Part shown: piece by piece, positions 1-12,007 of the stretch | Numbering within the stretch: position 1 is the first letter of the stretch | How the letters are laid out: each line of letters starts with the position of its first letter | Assembly (NCBI GenBank): GCA_015698045.1 | Contig: BLAL01000050.1 | Coordinates: 930,001-994,000 of the forward strand | Reading direction: 5' to 3' | DNA length: 64,000 nucleotides | From: Rhizophagus clarus | Lineage: Eukaryota > Glomeromycota > Glomeromycetes > Glomerales > Glomeraceae | Program-made: the position numbers and the translations under genes | Notes under the pieces: model-generated | What the model saw: the letters and a program-made list of their open reading frames with translations, nothing else | The model's database searches: none | Told to the model about the DNA's origin: nothing

Positions 1-666
1 TATTTTCTCTATAAACTTATTATAATTGACAGGTTCAATACTCAAAGTTTTTGCCGTAGGATCTTTTATATTTTTACTTTTAACAATAATCTGCACTTTT
101 ATTTCTTCAAGATCACTATCTTCTTCTTCCTCTACATCATAATCACCATTTTCCTCTTCAGAATAGTCACTACTCACCAAAGAGAATATTTGATCTTCTT
201 TATTAACATAATCAACCTCTCTTTCATTTGATGGATCTTCTTTCTTTTCATTAACATTAACAACTTCTTTTTCGTTTGATGAACCATCTAAAGCAATTAT
301 ATTATCATCATTTTCTTTTTTTTGAATTTGTTGTGCTTTTTTATCAGCACTTCTATATCGCTGGATTTGACTATTACAAGTGCTACAAAAGGTATAAGAA
401 AATGGCTTTTCAAAGTTACTATTATAGCCAAACTTGATATTAGCATCAAATAAATATTTATTTGCTGTTGGAAATGATAAGTCTGGAGTAAAAGAACGCT
501 GATAAATTTGTTGCCCGCGTTTTGGATATTTAGTTCTTGTTGGTTGCTTATTTTTATTACATTTACATGGATTTTGTTGTGGAAATTCAAAACAATATAA
601 ACATTTTTGGCATGAATAACATGTACCTAAGAGGTACTTACAATTAACTTCTGTAACTTCTGCCAT
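1..666 (-). CDS. Unknown Cys-rich protein, 5' part only (runs off the window)
   Basis: An ATG at 666-664 on the minus strand opens a frame of 222 codons with no stop down to base 1, so the gene continues outside the window. The N-terminus is cysteine-rich (residues about 9-40, with CYSCQKCLYC and NPCKC), followed by CSTCNSQ near residue 93. The second half becomes strongly acidic (runs of E and D from about residue 155), which suggests a small zinc-binding module joined to an acidic linker. No family is recognised. A hairpin minisatellite lies directly upstream. It could be an uncharacterised lineage-specific gene or part of a transposon. The open frame is clear; the function is not. Confidence 0.6.
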   Translation of the reverse strand, partial: MAEVTEVNCKYLLGTCYSCQKCLYCFEFPQQNPCKCNKNKQPTRTKYPKRGQQIYQRSFTPDLSFPTANKYLFDANIKFGYNSNFEKPFSYTFCSTCNSQIQRYRSADKKAQQIQKKENDDNIIALDGSSNEKEVVNVNEKKEDPSNEREVDYVNKEDQIFSLVSSDYSEEENGDYDVEEEEDSDLEEIKVQIIVKSKNIKDPTAKTLSIEPVNYNKFIEKI

Positions 667-917
667 TTGAATAGCTTTAGACGCGAAAAATTCAACTTTT
701 TTTTCGTGATATTTTATTTAAGCACTAAATTAGAAAAGAGTGACACTGCAGAACACATGATCACTAAAAAAAAATTGTTTTTTAGTTGTTTTCGAGTGTT
801 TTCAGTGTTTTCGGTGTTTTCAGTTAGATAATTTTAATTGATCGATAAATCACCTGATCACACTAATTCGAAAACGGCGATAATAAAAAAATAACGTTTT
901 GCAACATTTTTTTATCA
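667..917. other. Upstream region with short GTGTTTTC repeats
   Basis: Non-coding stretch between the Cys-rich gene and the minisatellite. About 785-825 holds a short run of near-identical 9-10 bp units of the form GTGTTTTCR. Two TGATCA-centred sites lie at about 758 and 857. No gene is seen. Confidence 0.5.
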
Positions 918-1349
918 CTTTAATAGAAAACGTTGTGAAATGTTTTTATCTATTAATTTTAATAAAAAAAATCATTTCACAAACGTTTTTTTGTTACTTT
1001 AATAGAAAATGTTGTGAAATGTTTTTATCTGTTAATTTTAATAAAAAAAGCATTTCGTAAACGTTTTTTTTGTCACTTTAATAGAAAACGTTGCAAAACA
1101 TTTTTTATTAGTTAATTTAGTAAAAAAAATGATTTGCAACTTTATTTTTTGTAACCTTAATAAAAAACGTTGCGAAACGTTTTTTATCATTAATTTGATA
1201 AAAAATAATGATTCGCAACTTTATTTTTTGTAACCTTAATAAAAAATATTGTGAAACGTTTTTTATTAGTTAATTTAGTAAAAAAAATGATTCGTAACTT
1301 TATTTTTTGTAACCTTAATAAAAAATGTTGCAAAACGTTTTATTAATTG
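918..1349. repeat. 79-bp minisatellite, 5.5 copies, each unit a hairpin
   Basis: Units start at 918, 997, 1076, 1155, 1234 and 1313, an exact 79-bp period; the last copy is partial. Each unit begins CTTTAATA or CCTTAATA. The early units contain an imperfect inverted repeat (AACGTTGTGAAATG near the start, CATTTCACAAACGTT near the end). Later units diverge to GTTGCAAAAC / GATTTGCAAC but keep the pairing potential. Confidence 0.9.
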
Positions 1350-1363
1350 ATGTCGCAATATCG

Positions 1364-1510
1364 GTAAATCAGTTCAGTTTTCAGTAATTATTGATCAGTT
1401 TTGATAATCATCAATACTGATACTGGTCAGTTTCAGTAATCATCAATACCGATACTGATCAATTCAGTTCAGTATCAGTTTTTGCAAAAACTGAACTGAA
1501 CTGAACCGAT
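1364..1510. repeat. CAGT-rich imperfect repeats ending in a palindrome
   Basis: Short related units containing ATCAATACTGATACTG and TCAGTTTCAGTAAT are followed by an inverted repeat around 1463-1503 (TCAGTTCAGT...TTTTTGCAAAAA...ACTGAACTGA). This resembles a transposon end or a foldback fragment, but no partner end was found. Confidence 0.5.
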
Positions 1511-2030
1511 CGGAGCCTTAGTCAAGTCCAAAGATTTTAAATGGATTAGAAAATGTTAGAGAATTTCTGTAAAAGTAAGGTGAAAAAGCTAATGATAATG
1601 TGAATGAAAATAATCAAAATGATAATAAAGTAGCAGGAAGAGGTATATTAAATTATAATGTTGATGATATAGCAAAAAAATTTAAGGATTAATAATTAAT
1701 AATAATAATAGTAATACAATAATAGTAATAATAATAAACATTTGTTAATAATAATAATATTTAATAATTAATTAGTAATATAATAAAATTTGTATATTTT
1801 TTTCATTCAATAATATAATTATTATATAATTTATATTATAGTTTATTAGTAAATTTAGTTTCAGTAATTTTGACACATCAAAACTATTTCAGCAGTTTCG
1901 TACAATTTTAGTAGTTTTGATATATCAAAACTAGTTTTGACATTTTGATAATTTTGATATGTCAAAACTATTTTGGCATATTAGCATTTTGACATATTTT
2001 TAATTTTGATATTTTGACATTAGCCTATTG
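1511..2030. other. Non-coding, with a short decayed coding remnant
   Basis: About 1585-1692 reads as an open plus-strand stretch of 35 codons ending in TAA (tail VDDIAKKFKD), preceded by in-frame stops. It looks like the 3' end of a decayed gene. The rest is AT-rich with short TTTTGATATGTCAAAA-like repeats at about 1865-2025. Nothing else is seen. Confidence 0.35.
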
Positions 2031-3785
2031 AATTTTGGCAGGCAACTTTAACAGATCACAATATCCTGACATAGAAAATCTAGGCAATTTTATGTACCAA
2101 TCAGATATGTCAATCAATGTTGATGAGATTGATGAAGATTTACAAGGATTATTGGATGATAGTTTAGATACAACATTCCTGTGCAATAATACATCTTTAC
2201 CTGTCACGTCTTTGACCAAATCTCAGAAAAGGAACACTAAAAAAAGGCCTGTAAGAAGAAAAAGAAAATGTTGCAATTATAAACTTCTTCTGGATTGAAT
2301 GAATATGTAGTGTTCATTTTTAGAGCTAAATCTTCTGAATATACATCTTCTTGACCTTCTGATTTAAAAATGATTACTTTTAATTAAAGTTTACTTTCTT
2401 CTTCTTCTACACCGTTTTGGCAGTTAAAATGAGATTCTAAACTAATTTCAGTGTTTAATGATAAGAATAAGAAATTAAAACAAAAAGAGACAGACAATCA
2501 ATTAAAAAATGGAAATGTTATCATTACCAGATATTATCTTCAAGAAGAAGAATAAGCACAACTACTGGATCATTAAGCCATTTGGCAAAATAGGGTAAGG
2601 TCATTTCAGTCAGCACAAGGATGTACAGGAAGTATCTATCAGTAAGAGTATGACTGATTTCTGACTATGAGTGTTTGAAATGTATAACAAAGGGGATTGG
2701 ACTGTCAACCTAGAAGGAATTTATTCCTATTTGATGGTTTTTAGCTTCCTGAAGTCTCTTTGAAAGGAAACAGTATGAGAAATTCTAAGCTGTTATATAT
2801 AACATTTCAGAAGATATGATAGATGCCTCCTTATTCCCAAATGGACATTCACATTAATTTTTATTGAATAGTGGCATAAAATCCTTTAAAATAATTAAAG
2901 AAGTTGATGGGTCTAGAAAGATGATAGGTTATTTTGATAACACTTGGGATTATATTTTTACTCGCATTAATAACCCTTAGCTTTGGAATGACAAACGAAT
3001 CTCTTAGTATCATTATTTTATCCCAACTTCAAGAATTTACATAGATCTGCTCAAATTGGTAATGCAGACAAGTCTTCAAGAACATCATTTGGGTTTAATT
3101 CTTCTTTTTCAGATTCCAATATTGATAACTATAATAATGATTATTTTAAAATTTTCAAATCTAGTCACTCTATCAAGAAAACTAATCATTTAAGAAAGGG
3201 CCAGTCTAGCAAACTGGATGTAAAACATTTAATAGCTGGGCTGAAGACATTATTAAAACATTATATTTAGTTTAATTAGAGAAGATCAATAAATAATTTC
3301 GCACTAACTTCTTATCATGCTTTATATTCGCTTTATGTAATATTTAATTTGTTTTATTAAATCATAGAATTTTTCTTTTTCTTTTTTCATTTCTCTTATT
3401 CTTTAATCAATTCTATAACTAGACTTTCTATTATATTAAAAAAAAATAGGCTAGGGATATAGTAGTCATGAGATATATCTGTGACTATAGATGCCACTCA
3501 AATTATTTTAAGTAAATCCTAAATTAATTTGTATATTTTGACAGCCATAATTCTCAAATCTTAAATGTACGAATTATAAAATTTATATATATAATTTGTA
3601 AATTAATTTGGATTTGTACATTTAAGCTGTCATAATCCCAAATTATTTTGGATTTGAGTGGCATCTATATCTGTGACCTTAATATGGGAAATGAGTAGGC
3701 TTAATTTATTTTAAATTTTGTATACTTATCTATTTTTTTTCTAATAATAAAAGCGCTTCTTTTGATTAAAAAAAAAAAAAAAATT
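2030..3785 (+). pseudogene. Decayed retroelement-like coding relic with AATAAA and poly(A) tail
   Basis: Several plus-strand stretches read as protein but are broken by stops and frame changes. One ends at 2298 and is rich in basic residues at its C-terminus. Another starts at an ATG near 2510 and runs to about 2880 with scattered stops. A third covers about 3030-3270. The block ends with AATAAA near 3744 and an A-run at about 3768-3783. That arrangement is typical of a non-LTR retrotransposon or retroposed mRNA. No reverse transcriptase motif was seen, so the element class is inference; the stretches could instead be an ORF1-like region or an unrelated retroposed gene. A MITE is inserted near its 3' end. 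Confidence 0.45.
3486..3669. mobile_element. MITE, 184 bp, perfect 18-bp terminal inverted repeats
   Basis: The left end TATAGATGCCACTCAAAT is exactly the reverse complement of the right end ATTTGAGTGGCATCTATA. The outer TA pairs could be a TA target duplication, which would point to a Tc1/mariner-type parent. Internal inverted pairs (CTTAAATGTAC / GTACATTTAAG; AAATTAATTTG / CAAATTAATTT) make most of the element able to fold back. It has no coding capacity. Confidence 0.8.
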
Positions 3786-3789
3786 ATTA

Positions 3790-4182
3790 TTAATTATATT
3801 ATTATTAAACTATTTTACTATTTTATTTAAAAAAATATATATATATAATTTAAAATTAATAATATAATATTAATTCTAATTTTTAATTAGTTTTTAATAT
3901 ATATTAATTCTTTATTATTAATTTAATTAATAAAAAAATTATATAGATTTTATTTAATATAATTATATAATACTGTTACATTTATATTGAATGGATTTTG
4001 CAAATTTATTTTTATTTTTATATAATATTTTACAATAAAATTATTAAGTAATATAAAATTATAAATTCAGTTTTTATATTCTAATTAAATTAATAAATTA
4101 TAAATTCATTATTATTTTTTTTTATATTAATATAATTAATTAGTACTAATAAAATAATATATTAAATTATATATATAATAAA
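3790..4182. other. AT-only spacer
   Basis: Extremely AT-rich, with TA-rich runs. No gene or structured repeat is seen before the candidate end of the Mutator-like element. Confidence 0.6.
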
Positions 4183-4353
4183 TATTTTAAACGGCTCTGC
4201 TATTTATCACCATATAGTGATAAATAGTTATTTATAACCATATTAGTGTGGTAACAAATAACTATTTATCACCATATAGTTACTAAGCAAAAAAGCTATT
4301 TTATTAGTTTATTTACATTAAAGTAGTATTAAAGTTACATAATTAAGAAAAAT

Positions 4354-6928
4354 TTAACTGCTTATTAAACGTGTACATTGGTGAATTTTATGAGAGTTAT
4401 CACTACAATTACCACAAGGATGAGGATAACTACGTGAATTATGGCCAAATATTTCTTTACAATTTTGACATTTCTTTCGTGCTCTTTTATTCTGGCCATT
4501 TTCCTTCAATACCTCTACAGCTGATTTAATTCTTGCATGTTTAGTAGGCCTGCCCTTAGTATGATTATTAACAAGCAGATTATTAACTTGAATTGAAGGA
4601 TCATTAGATTTGGGATGTGTGTTTTCTTTGTCGATTATAATATTAGAACTGTTTGATTGAATTTGTTCAAGTTGCTGTTCCATACATTTAATATATTGTT
4701 CCATCCATTAAATTGGCTCTTGATCATCATTATCAACTGCTAATTATATTACGTGACGTGCCAATCCATAAATCTTTCCATATCTTTTTCTTTTAGATAA
4801 ATGTTTTTTTGAACTAGATTGTGTTCTAATTTTATCCCAAATTTGTTAAATATAACTAAAACTACATGTACTTGAATTATTACTAATTTTAACATTATTA
4901 CCAATATCATCTTTATGCCATCTACTTGCAATTAAAGCTATATTAAATTTAGCATTATTTGAAGCTCTAAGGATTTTAAAAAAATGTCTACAAACTAATC
5001 CACGAGAAATTATATACAAGCAAGTACAAAGATGAGATCCATCTTTTAAAAGTGCTATGTAATTACATGATTTACTTCCTGGAAATGCATATTTAACTTC
5101 CCAAAGTTCTGAAATAGAAGATTCACCAACATCTTCCAAAAGACTTTCCAAATTACATTCTTTTGCATCAATAGTAGTTTCTTCGAAATCATCTGAAATA
5201 GCAGTGTAATCTTCAATTAATTGTACATCATACATAAAACTATCTTTAATTTGTTGATACTGTAAAGTATAACTTTCTGGAAATAAATATCTAGTCAATA
5301 CTATTTCAATATTTGGAAAGAATTTTGTTGTTGAATTTAAAGAATTGTTATATTGAATATCATTCCAAGCTGTAAATTCATCTTTAAAATTTTCCATTTT
5401 GATTCTTTTTTCTATATCATGAAACAATTCACATAAAGTACTATAGCGATCTATCAGGCGTTTAAACACACTATTCATTCCTTCTACTCGCTGTGTTGAT
5501 TGCATTTCAGCATTAAAAATACGATTAATGAAACATTTAGCCCATGAATAATGTAAAGGATAAAGATTGTTGTAAAGATATGGTTAAGAAGAAGGGTATT
5601 TATGTAATAATGCTTCCCATCTAGTGTAAAATTCTTGCTTGTTTAATGCATTTTGTGCTTTATCAAATTCTATGATAAAGTTTGAATATTCTGATTGAAT
5701 TTTTGGCCGAATATATTTTTTAAATTTTGTTTAATATGAAAAATACATGATGCTAATAGTGAATCTGGAAATTGGATTTTTATCGCATTATGAAGTGCTG
5801 CATTAGCATCAGTAAATATTATGCAAGGTGAAATATTTGATGTAGTCTTTTTTAAGCAAGATATAATCCAGTTAAAAGATTCTTCACGTTCATCACGAGT
5901 TAATGCTTGTCCTAAAAGTCATGAATGATTTCGTTTATCTACTCCAATAAAAAGCATTAATGACATATTATATCGATTTGTACCAAATGTAGTATCACAA
6001 ATAACTACATCAGAAAATTTCATCCATAAATTGATTTGTTTAGGATTCATCCAGAAAATACGAGATAAAAAATTATTTTCTGTAAAACAATCAACAAACC
6101 ATAAAGGATCATCACCACACATAGTATTAATTTGCTTTAATAAATTAGATGCATCATTATTTGGCTCATTTCCTGGTATCATTCTGGCATGATGTTTTGC
6201 CTTTTGAATAGCATTTGATATATCCTTAGAATGGAATTCTTGATCTGGGTATCTGGCTTCAAGTAATTGTGTTGAAGAGATGCATCCAAATTCGCAGGAT
6301 TAGTATAAAACTCAATTTCATTAAATATCTCACCACTTAATTTGCGATAAGCTGAGGCAAAGCGAGCTGTATCTTGATGAAGTACATGATTGTGAATATC
6401 TTTAAATAAAAATATATATGGTCCAGTTCTGCATTTTGGCCATGAAATATTTATATAAACTTCACAACCACATTATTTTGATTTTTTGTTTCTTTTCTTT
6501 GTTGGATCATCTGTTTTCTTGGGAATATTAGTATCACTCTTATCACAATAAAAGGAAATACCAGCTATTCTTCCATTAATTAGCCGGGTTCTTTTTTTTA
6601 CCCATACAAATCCATTATTATAATTATACTTAAGAAGAGCTTTTCCTACATCATCCCAAGAAGAATATTTCACATTCAACGCTAAATCTGGTATTCCATC
6701 TCCTAAAATACTAGATTCGCCAGTTATATTAATTGTTGGTTGCATCATTTTCAAGCGATCATCAAACATATCTTGATCAGCATAAAAAGATGTTCTGGTA
6801 AACAATATATCTTTATCAATATTAGGTTCATCAAAAATCAATAAACTATCCTGTTCATCATCCGAATCATATTCCAGTTGAAGTAAATTTATATTTTCGT
6901 GTTGTATGAGTTGTGTAGGATCATCCAT
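4354..6928 (-). pseudogene. MULE/FAR1-type transposase pseudogene with SWIM finger
   Basis: The frame reads from the ATG at 6928 through a FAR1-like N-terminal region, a MULE DDE core, a SWIM zinc finger (pattern CxC...CRH, near 5010) and a C-terminal zinc knuckle-like CQNC...GHNSR. The DDE core includes CDTTFGTNRYNMSL with the first Asp and IIFTDANAALHNA with a second Asp. It is broken by premature stops at 6473-6475, 5919-5921, 5584-5586, 4846-4848, 4744-4746 and 4708-4710, and by one frameshift near 6265. Sequence on both sides of each lesion still reads as transposase, so decay is recent. Its last knuckle Cys also appears lost. It cannot make a full transposase. Confidence 0.85.
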
Positions 6929-6990
6929 TCTAAAAAAAAAAGAAAAATTTATATGAATATTTCTTATTTAACCCACTTTTCTTATCTTAA

Positions 6991-7050
6991 TCCTAATCCT
7001 AATCCTAATCCTAACCCTAACCCTAACCCTAATCCTAACCCTAATTCTAA
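6991..7050. repeat. Interstitial telomere-like array, 10 hexamers
   Basis: Ten exact-length hexamers in a row: four CCCTAA, five TCCTAA and one TTCTAA. The G-rich TTAGGG strand is the minus strand. The array lies 62 bp upstream of the transposase ATG, inside the Mutator-like element. TTAGGG is the common fungal telomere repeat. Confidence 0.9.
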
Positions 7051-7391
7051 TTTATGACCTTACTCTAATCCTATCTAGCACTAAGCTTACCTAATTTTTT
7101 TGTGAAGTGTTAACAGTAAAATAGTAATAATAAGGGAAAATTAAAATAAAAAAATAAAGTAAAAGGAGATAATAGAAGAAAAAGAGAGCGTGGAAAAGAG
7201 TATGTGGAAAGAGAGTGTAGGAAACTTATTGATCGTATGTAAATCATTGAGCTACAAAATAGTTTAATGGTTGTACAACTTATCCAAAATATTTTACTAT
7301 AGTACTATGGTGACAAATAACTATAATCACCATATTGTGCCAAATAAATTTTTTCACCATATCATGCCAAATAGATATTATCTATTTTAAA

Positions 7392-10300
7392 ACTATATAT
7401 ATTATAAAAACTATATACATATATAATAGATATTTTAAATTAATTAAATTATATATGAGAACTCTTATAACAAAAGGTAGGAATGTGCTAAAAAATCAAA
7501 TTTGAGATTTTATAATAATTATATAATTATTGGTCTAATTTTTTAATAATAAATTAATAAAAAAAAAATTGTAAATTTAACATTTTTTATTAATCATATT
7601 TTACTTTTATAATATTAATAAGTTATATAAGTTTATTAAAAAAAAAATCATTACTTTTAATAAATTCCTTGCAAAATTTTATTTTAGTTTAATTACTTTA
7701 ATATAAAAAAATTCTAAAAAATCTGAATTTTTTTATGATTAAATAATGATCTGCAAAATTAATCATGTAAACCTTGCAATTGGCCTAAATACCTTTTATA
7801 GGTATTCCTATATATAAAAAACTAAAAATATTAAAATATATATATATATAATATCAAATAATTTTTTATTCTAAAATTTAAATATTATTTTATAAATAAC
7901 TAATTTGCAATTTTATTTATTAAATTTTTTTACAATTGATTTTTTATACCAAAAATTTAATAATTATTATATTATTATTTATTAATCAAATAGATAAATT
8001 TCATTAATTAAAAATTTTTAAATTTAAAAATAAAAATCCAGGTAATTGAATTAAAAAAGCAATATAAAAGCCAAATTTATAACTTAAAATTAACATTTTA
8101 TATTAATATTTATAAATATTTTCAATATATCTTATATTTAATAAATATTATTAATAAATAAATAATATAAGTACTTCTGAAAATTATTTTATTTATTTAT
8201 GAAAAAAAAAAAAAAATCCTATTTTTTTTAACTTTTTATAATTATTAAAAGTTGTTAAATATGTATTAAATTCTCTTTCTATAGATTTTTTTTTTCAGAT
8301 TATTATAAATTATTATTTAATTAATATTTGTAATTAATTTTATAGGTATAATGTATAATAGTTTGTAAATTTATATAAAAAATAAGTTTGATTTTTTGAA
8401 TACTGAACAATAATTTTTCAATTTTATCAATATTTTATGAGAAAATGTACTATCTCTGTTTTTTCTTTGATATTTACTATGGTTATATATAATAAACTGG
8501 ATGAAATATTGTTTTAATTACTATTGTTAAAAATAAGTAATTTGTTTGAAATTCTTATTAGAAGATATTATTCTTTCAAGCATAGCATTTGAAATTATTC
8601 ATGTTGATTAATTCATAAGTAATAGAAAACTCTCTTTTACATAATTTAGCTATTATATAGGTATTTCTCCATTATAACTCCATTAAAGTCCTTTGGGATC
8701 ATTAAGTCTTTTGGGATTTTACATTTAAACAGTGTATATTAAGATAATCATGCAAAATTAATAGTGTTAAACCAAGATCAAAAGACCAACGAATAGTAAG
8801 TTGAGAGTCATTCTGACTGTCTGACAGCTTGATATACCAGAATTTAGAATGGGCAACCCTTTTTATATTTTTAGTTCTAAATATATCTTATCGTGTAGTA
8901 TATACTGTATTTATAGAAAAAACGATTCAAAACAAATAATGCAAGTAATGATTGGACAATTTTAATGATTCAATGTTATACGAAAAAGAGTATGAATAAT
9001 ATATCTGTTTGTAATGTACACACGATCAGCATACAGTAACTAAAAAGCCTGTATATTACATGTAAAAGCTGTAAAGCAAAAAATATTGGTGCAGTGCTTG
9101 TAAATTCACAATTATTAAAAAATAATGCACGCTTTTTTTGGAGGAAAAAAGGATATAATGTTATACAAGATTTGTAATAATTTTAATTTTTTCTTCCTCT
9201 AATAAAGTCATAGATAATAAAGAGTATTGAGAATCTCTTTAAGGGAAGAACGGAAGAAAGGTGGTCTTTGTTAGTAAATAATCTAATTGGAAAGGGTATA
9301 GTCAACTATATATAGAATACTATTACATTTCGTAAATAGGACAAAAAACATATTTTTGCAAAAATCGGCATGAAAATAAGGAGATGAAAGTTCTAAATTC
9401 TAATTATAGAATTTTCAGAAGAAAGTCCATGTAACGACCGTAACGTCTAGATTGTCAAAATTAAAGAAAAATATTGATAGAAATAAAGACACTTTATAAT
9501 ATAATTTAAATATAATCTAATTATGCTGTAGTAAATTCTCTAAGTTAAAACGCAGGCTGAAATTCTTTGAACAAAATTTCTAATGCAATCTTATAATGTA
9601 ATCTCGAAGTTTTTAATACCGAAACAGTTTCTAATTATTTTCCTGTAATACTTTTTTTTCGGTAATATTACCTATTTAGTAATAGCATATTGATTTACAA
9701 AATGTTTAAAAAAGTTTTATAATTATTTTCCAAAAGAAGAGGTTTAAATATAATTTGATCGAATATGGGAATAATGAGAAGATTCGAAACAAACATGCAG
9801 TGTTGTGTGATGATAGTGACCAGTCCCCAGGTATGAAAAAGATAGATTCAAATACGCTATCGTCGATCCGATGAATTAAATTATGGCGCATATGTGCAAG
9901 GTAATGCAGTGCAGCTGCGCATAGTATTTAAACACTTAATTACTCGTTAATATCACTTAATGTCACGCGAATTTGTTTCTCTGATTGTTTCACGGGTTTT
10001 ATAATGTTAAACCCACATCCCTGAAAAAAAAATTTCCCCTTAAAACCCCTAATTAAACATTAACCCGTGAAAATCAAGCGCGTATGTGAATGTTTGCGTA
10101 ACAATTGGAATGACTCTCCTATTTTAATATACCAATATACCAATATACCAATTTCAGTAACAAACAATACCTTTTGTCATGATATAACGTATGTTTTATA
10201 TATTTATTTCTATTTTTATTTTACAATTTATTTTTATGTAAAGAATATTATTCTACTTTTTTAGTGATGATTAAATCCTTTTTTATATATTCATATATTA

Positions 10301-11449
10301 TTGCGTAATTTTCATTATATACGAAAACGGTTTTCGCGTTTTTAATAATGGTATAAATTGATTATCAGTTTTTTTTTTTTCAATTTCGATCAACAGGGAT
10401 TAGTAATTAAGGGTTGTATGTTTGTGAAGCTTGGAAAGTTTCATATGAGTAACATGACATAAAAGAGTGTTAGTTAGGTAAAGTAGCCCTTGAAATTCCC
10501 CCTTTTAACATGAGAAAAAGAAGTTGTCACGTTTAATTTCAGTCATCATAACTTTTTTAAGAAAAATGCAATTTTTATTTTTTTTTTTTTTTATTATTTA
10601 TCTAGAATGCCAAGGGATCCTAGGGATCAAAAAAAATAATGCTAAAAGATATATATATATATATAAAAATTATATACAAAAAAATAAATAAAATAATAAT
10701 ATAATAACAATAATGAAATAATAAATAAATAAAGCAATGAAGAAAAATCGAATGATAAAAAGAAGAAAAAAAAAAAGAAAAAATAAACAATATAAATAAA
10801 TTGTAATATAATAATAATAAATTAATCACACCACAAATCAATACGAAATTATAAAGTATTACCATAATAGGATGATAGGATATCTTAAACGTTAAATTAA
10901 TTCTTGTGGTCTATATAAAGTAATTAAGTCTAGAGGGATAATAACAATTTTCTTTCTATGAATTGTCCTTTTAGATTATTATTTATTATATTATATTAAA
11001 CTAAAATAAATTATTGAAAAAAAAATTACGTGTATTGTTTTTTTATTGTCGAATAATAAATTTTTTTTTTTTGTTTTCTTTATTTGAAATGTTTGAAAGT
11101 GTTTGTTGATTTGTAAAAAAAGTTCGGTATCCGGTAAAAAAAAAAAAAAAAAGAAAAAGCCCATTACGAATTAAAGAATAAGTAAAAACGTAAAAAAATG
11201 CTCGAAAAATGCTATGTAATATATTCAGAAATTTGCCGATGTTATTTTGCCAATTTTAAACGAGGTGATCGATTTTTTTTTTCCGTTGAAATATTATTTA
11301 CAATTGTCCCCAAAGTCTAATTACAAAATTTAAATAAAATTCTAAATTGTTTAAAAAAAAAAATACGAGCCGAATAAAAATATAATTTTTTTTTTTGTTT
11401 TTTTTTTTTTTTTTCGTTTTGGATTATAGTAATTATAATAAAAAGTCAT
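7392..11449. other. 4-kb AT-rich intergenic region
   Basis: No convincing gene. Short open frames at 9706-9891, 10067-10264 and 10620-10865 are low-complexity and lack family signatures. The one structured item is an inverted repeat at 9988-10073. The 3' UTR of the Crz1-like gene probably occupies the last few hundred bases. Confidence 0.6.
9988..10073. repeat. 86-bp hairpin with an 11-bp perfect stem
   Basis: TTTCACGGGTT at 9988 pairs with AACCCGTGAAA ending at 10073, followed inward by AATGTT / AACATT. It may be a MITE fragment or a structured RNA; nothing distinguishes these from the sequence. Confidence 0.5.
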
Positions 11450-11965
11450 CTACATATTGACAGGTTTAAATTTTTTTGCACCAGAATGTGGAAGAGTGGC
11501 TTGAGCACAAGGAGCACCACTATCAGAACGAAGATGACGGTTTAAAGCGTCCAATCTAGCAAAAGCACGACTACAATGGCCGCAAACATGAGGTTTGAAA
11601 CCTAAATGTAAATTATAATGACGTTTACGATCATGTTGTCTCGCAAAGGCTCTCGTGCAACCATTATAACCACAAAGGAAAGGTCTTTCATCAGTGTGAG
11701 TACGTAAATGACTCTTTAAATTATATTGACGAGTAAAGGTTTTTGGACAATCTTCATAAGGACAAGCAAATGGAGCAGCCGTTTTCGATTTACGGGCAGG
11801 TTTTGGTGGTGCCAAATTCATTGTATGTAATCTTTCTGCCATTTCACTTGGAAGAGATTTACGATGACCTCTATGAGAAATTGTAGATTGAGTTCTGCCA
11901 CGTAATAAATTTGATTCTGATTTTTTATTATTTGACTTATTTTTTGTTTGTTGTTGAACTACTTC

Positions 11966-12007
<42 letters not shown>

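Larger units (their letters stand above)
4192..7382 (-). mobile_element. Decayed Mutator-like element (MULE), about 3.2 kb
   Basis: The span is set by clusters of a shared motif (TATTT then CACCATA / TATGGTG) on both sides of the transposase pseudogene, at about 4200-4285 and 7300-7372. The 9-mer TATTTTAAA flanks both sides (4183-4191 and 7383-7391) and has the length of a MULE target-site duplication, but in such AT-rich DNA it may be chance. Exact ends are therefore tentative; the transposase content is clear. Confidence 0.5.

Noticed and set aside
4749..4931. 60-aa minus-strand frame
   Set aside because: Out of frame with the transposase remnant that covers the same bases.
10620..10865. 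81-aa hydrophobic frame
   Set aside because: Only Ile, Leu, Phe and Tyr from TA-rich sequence; no domain.
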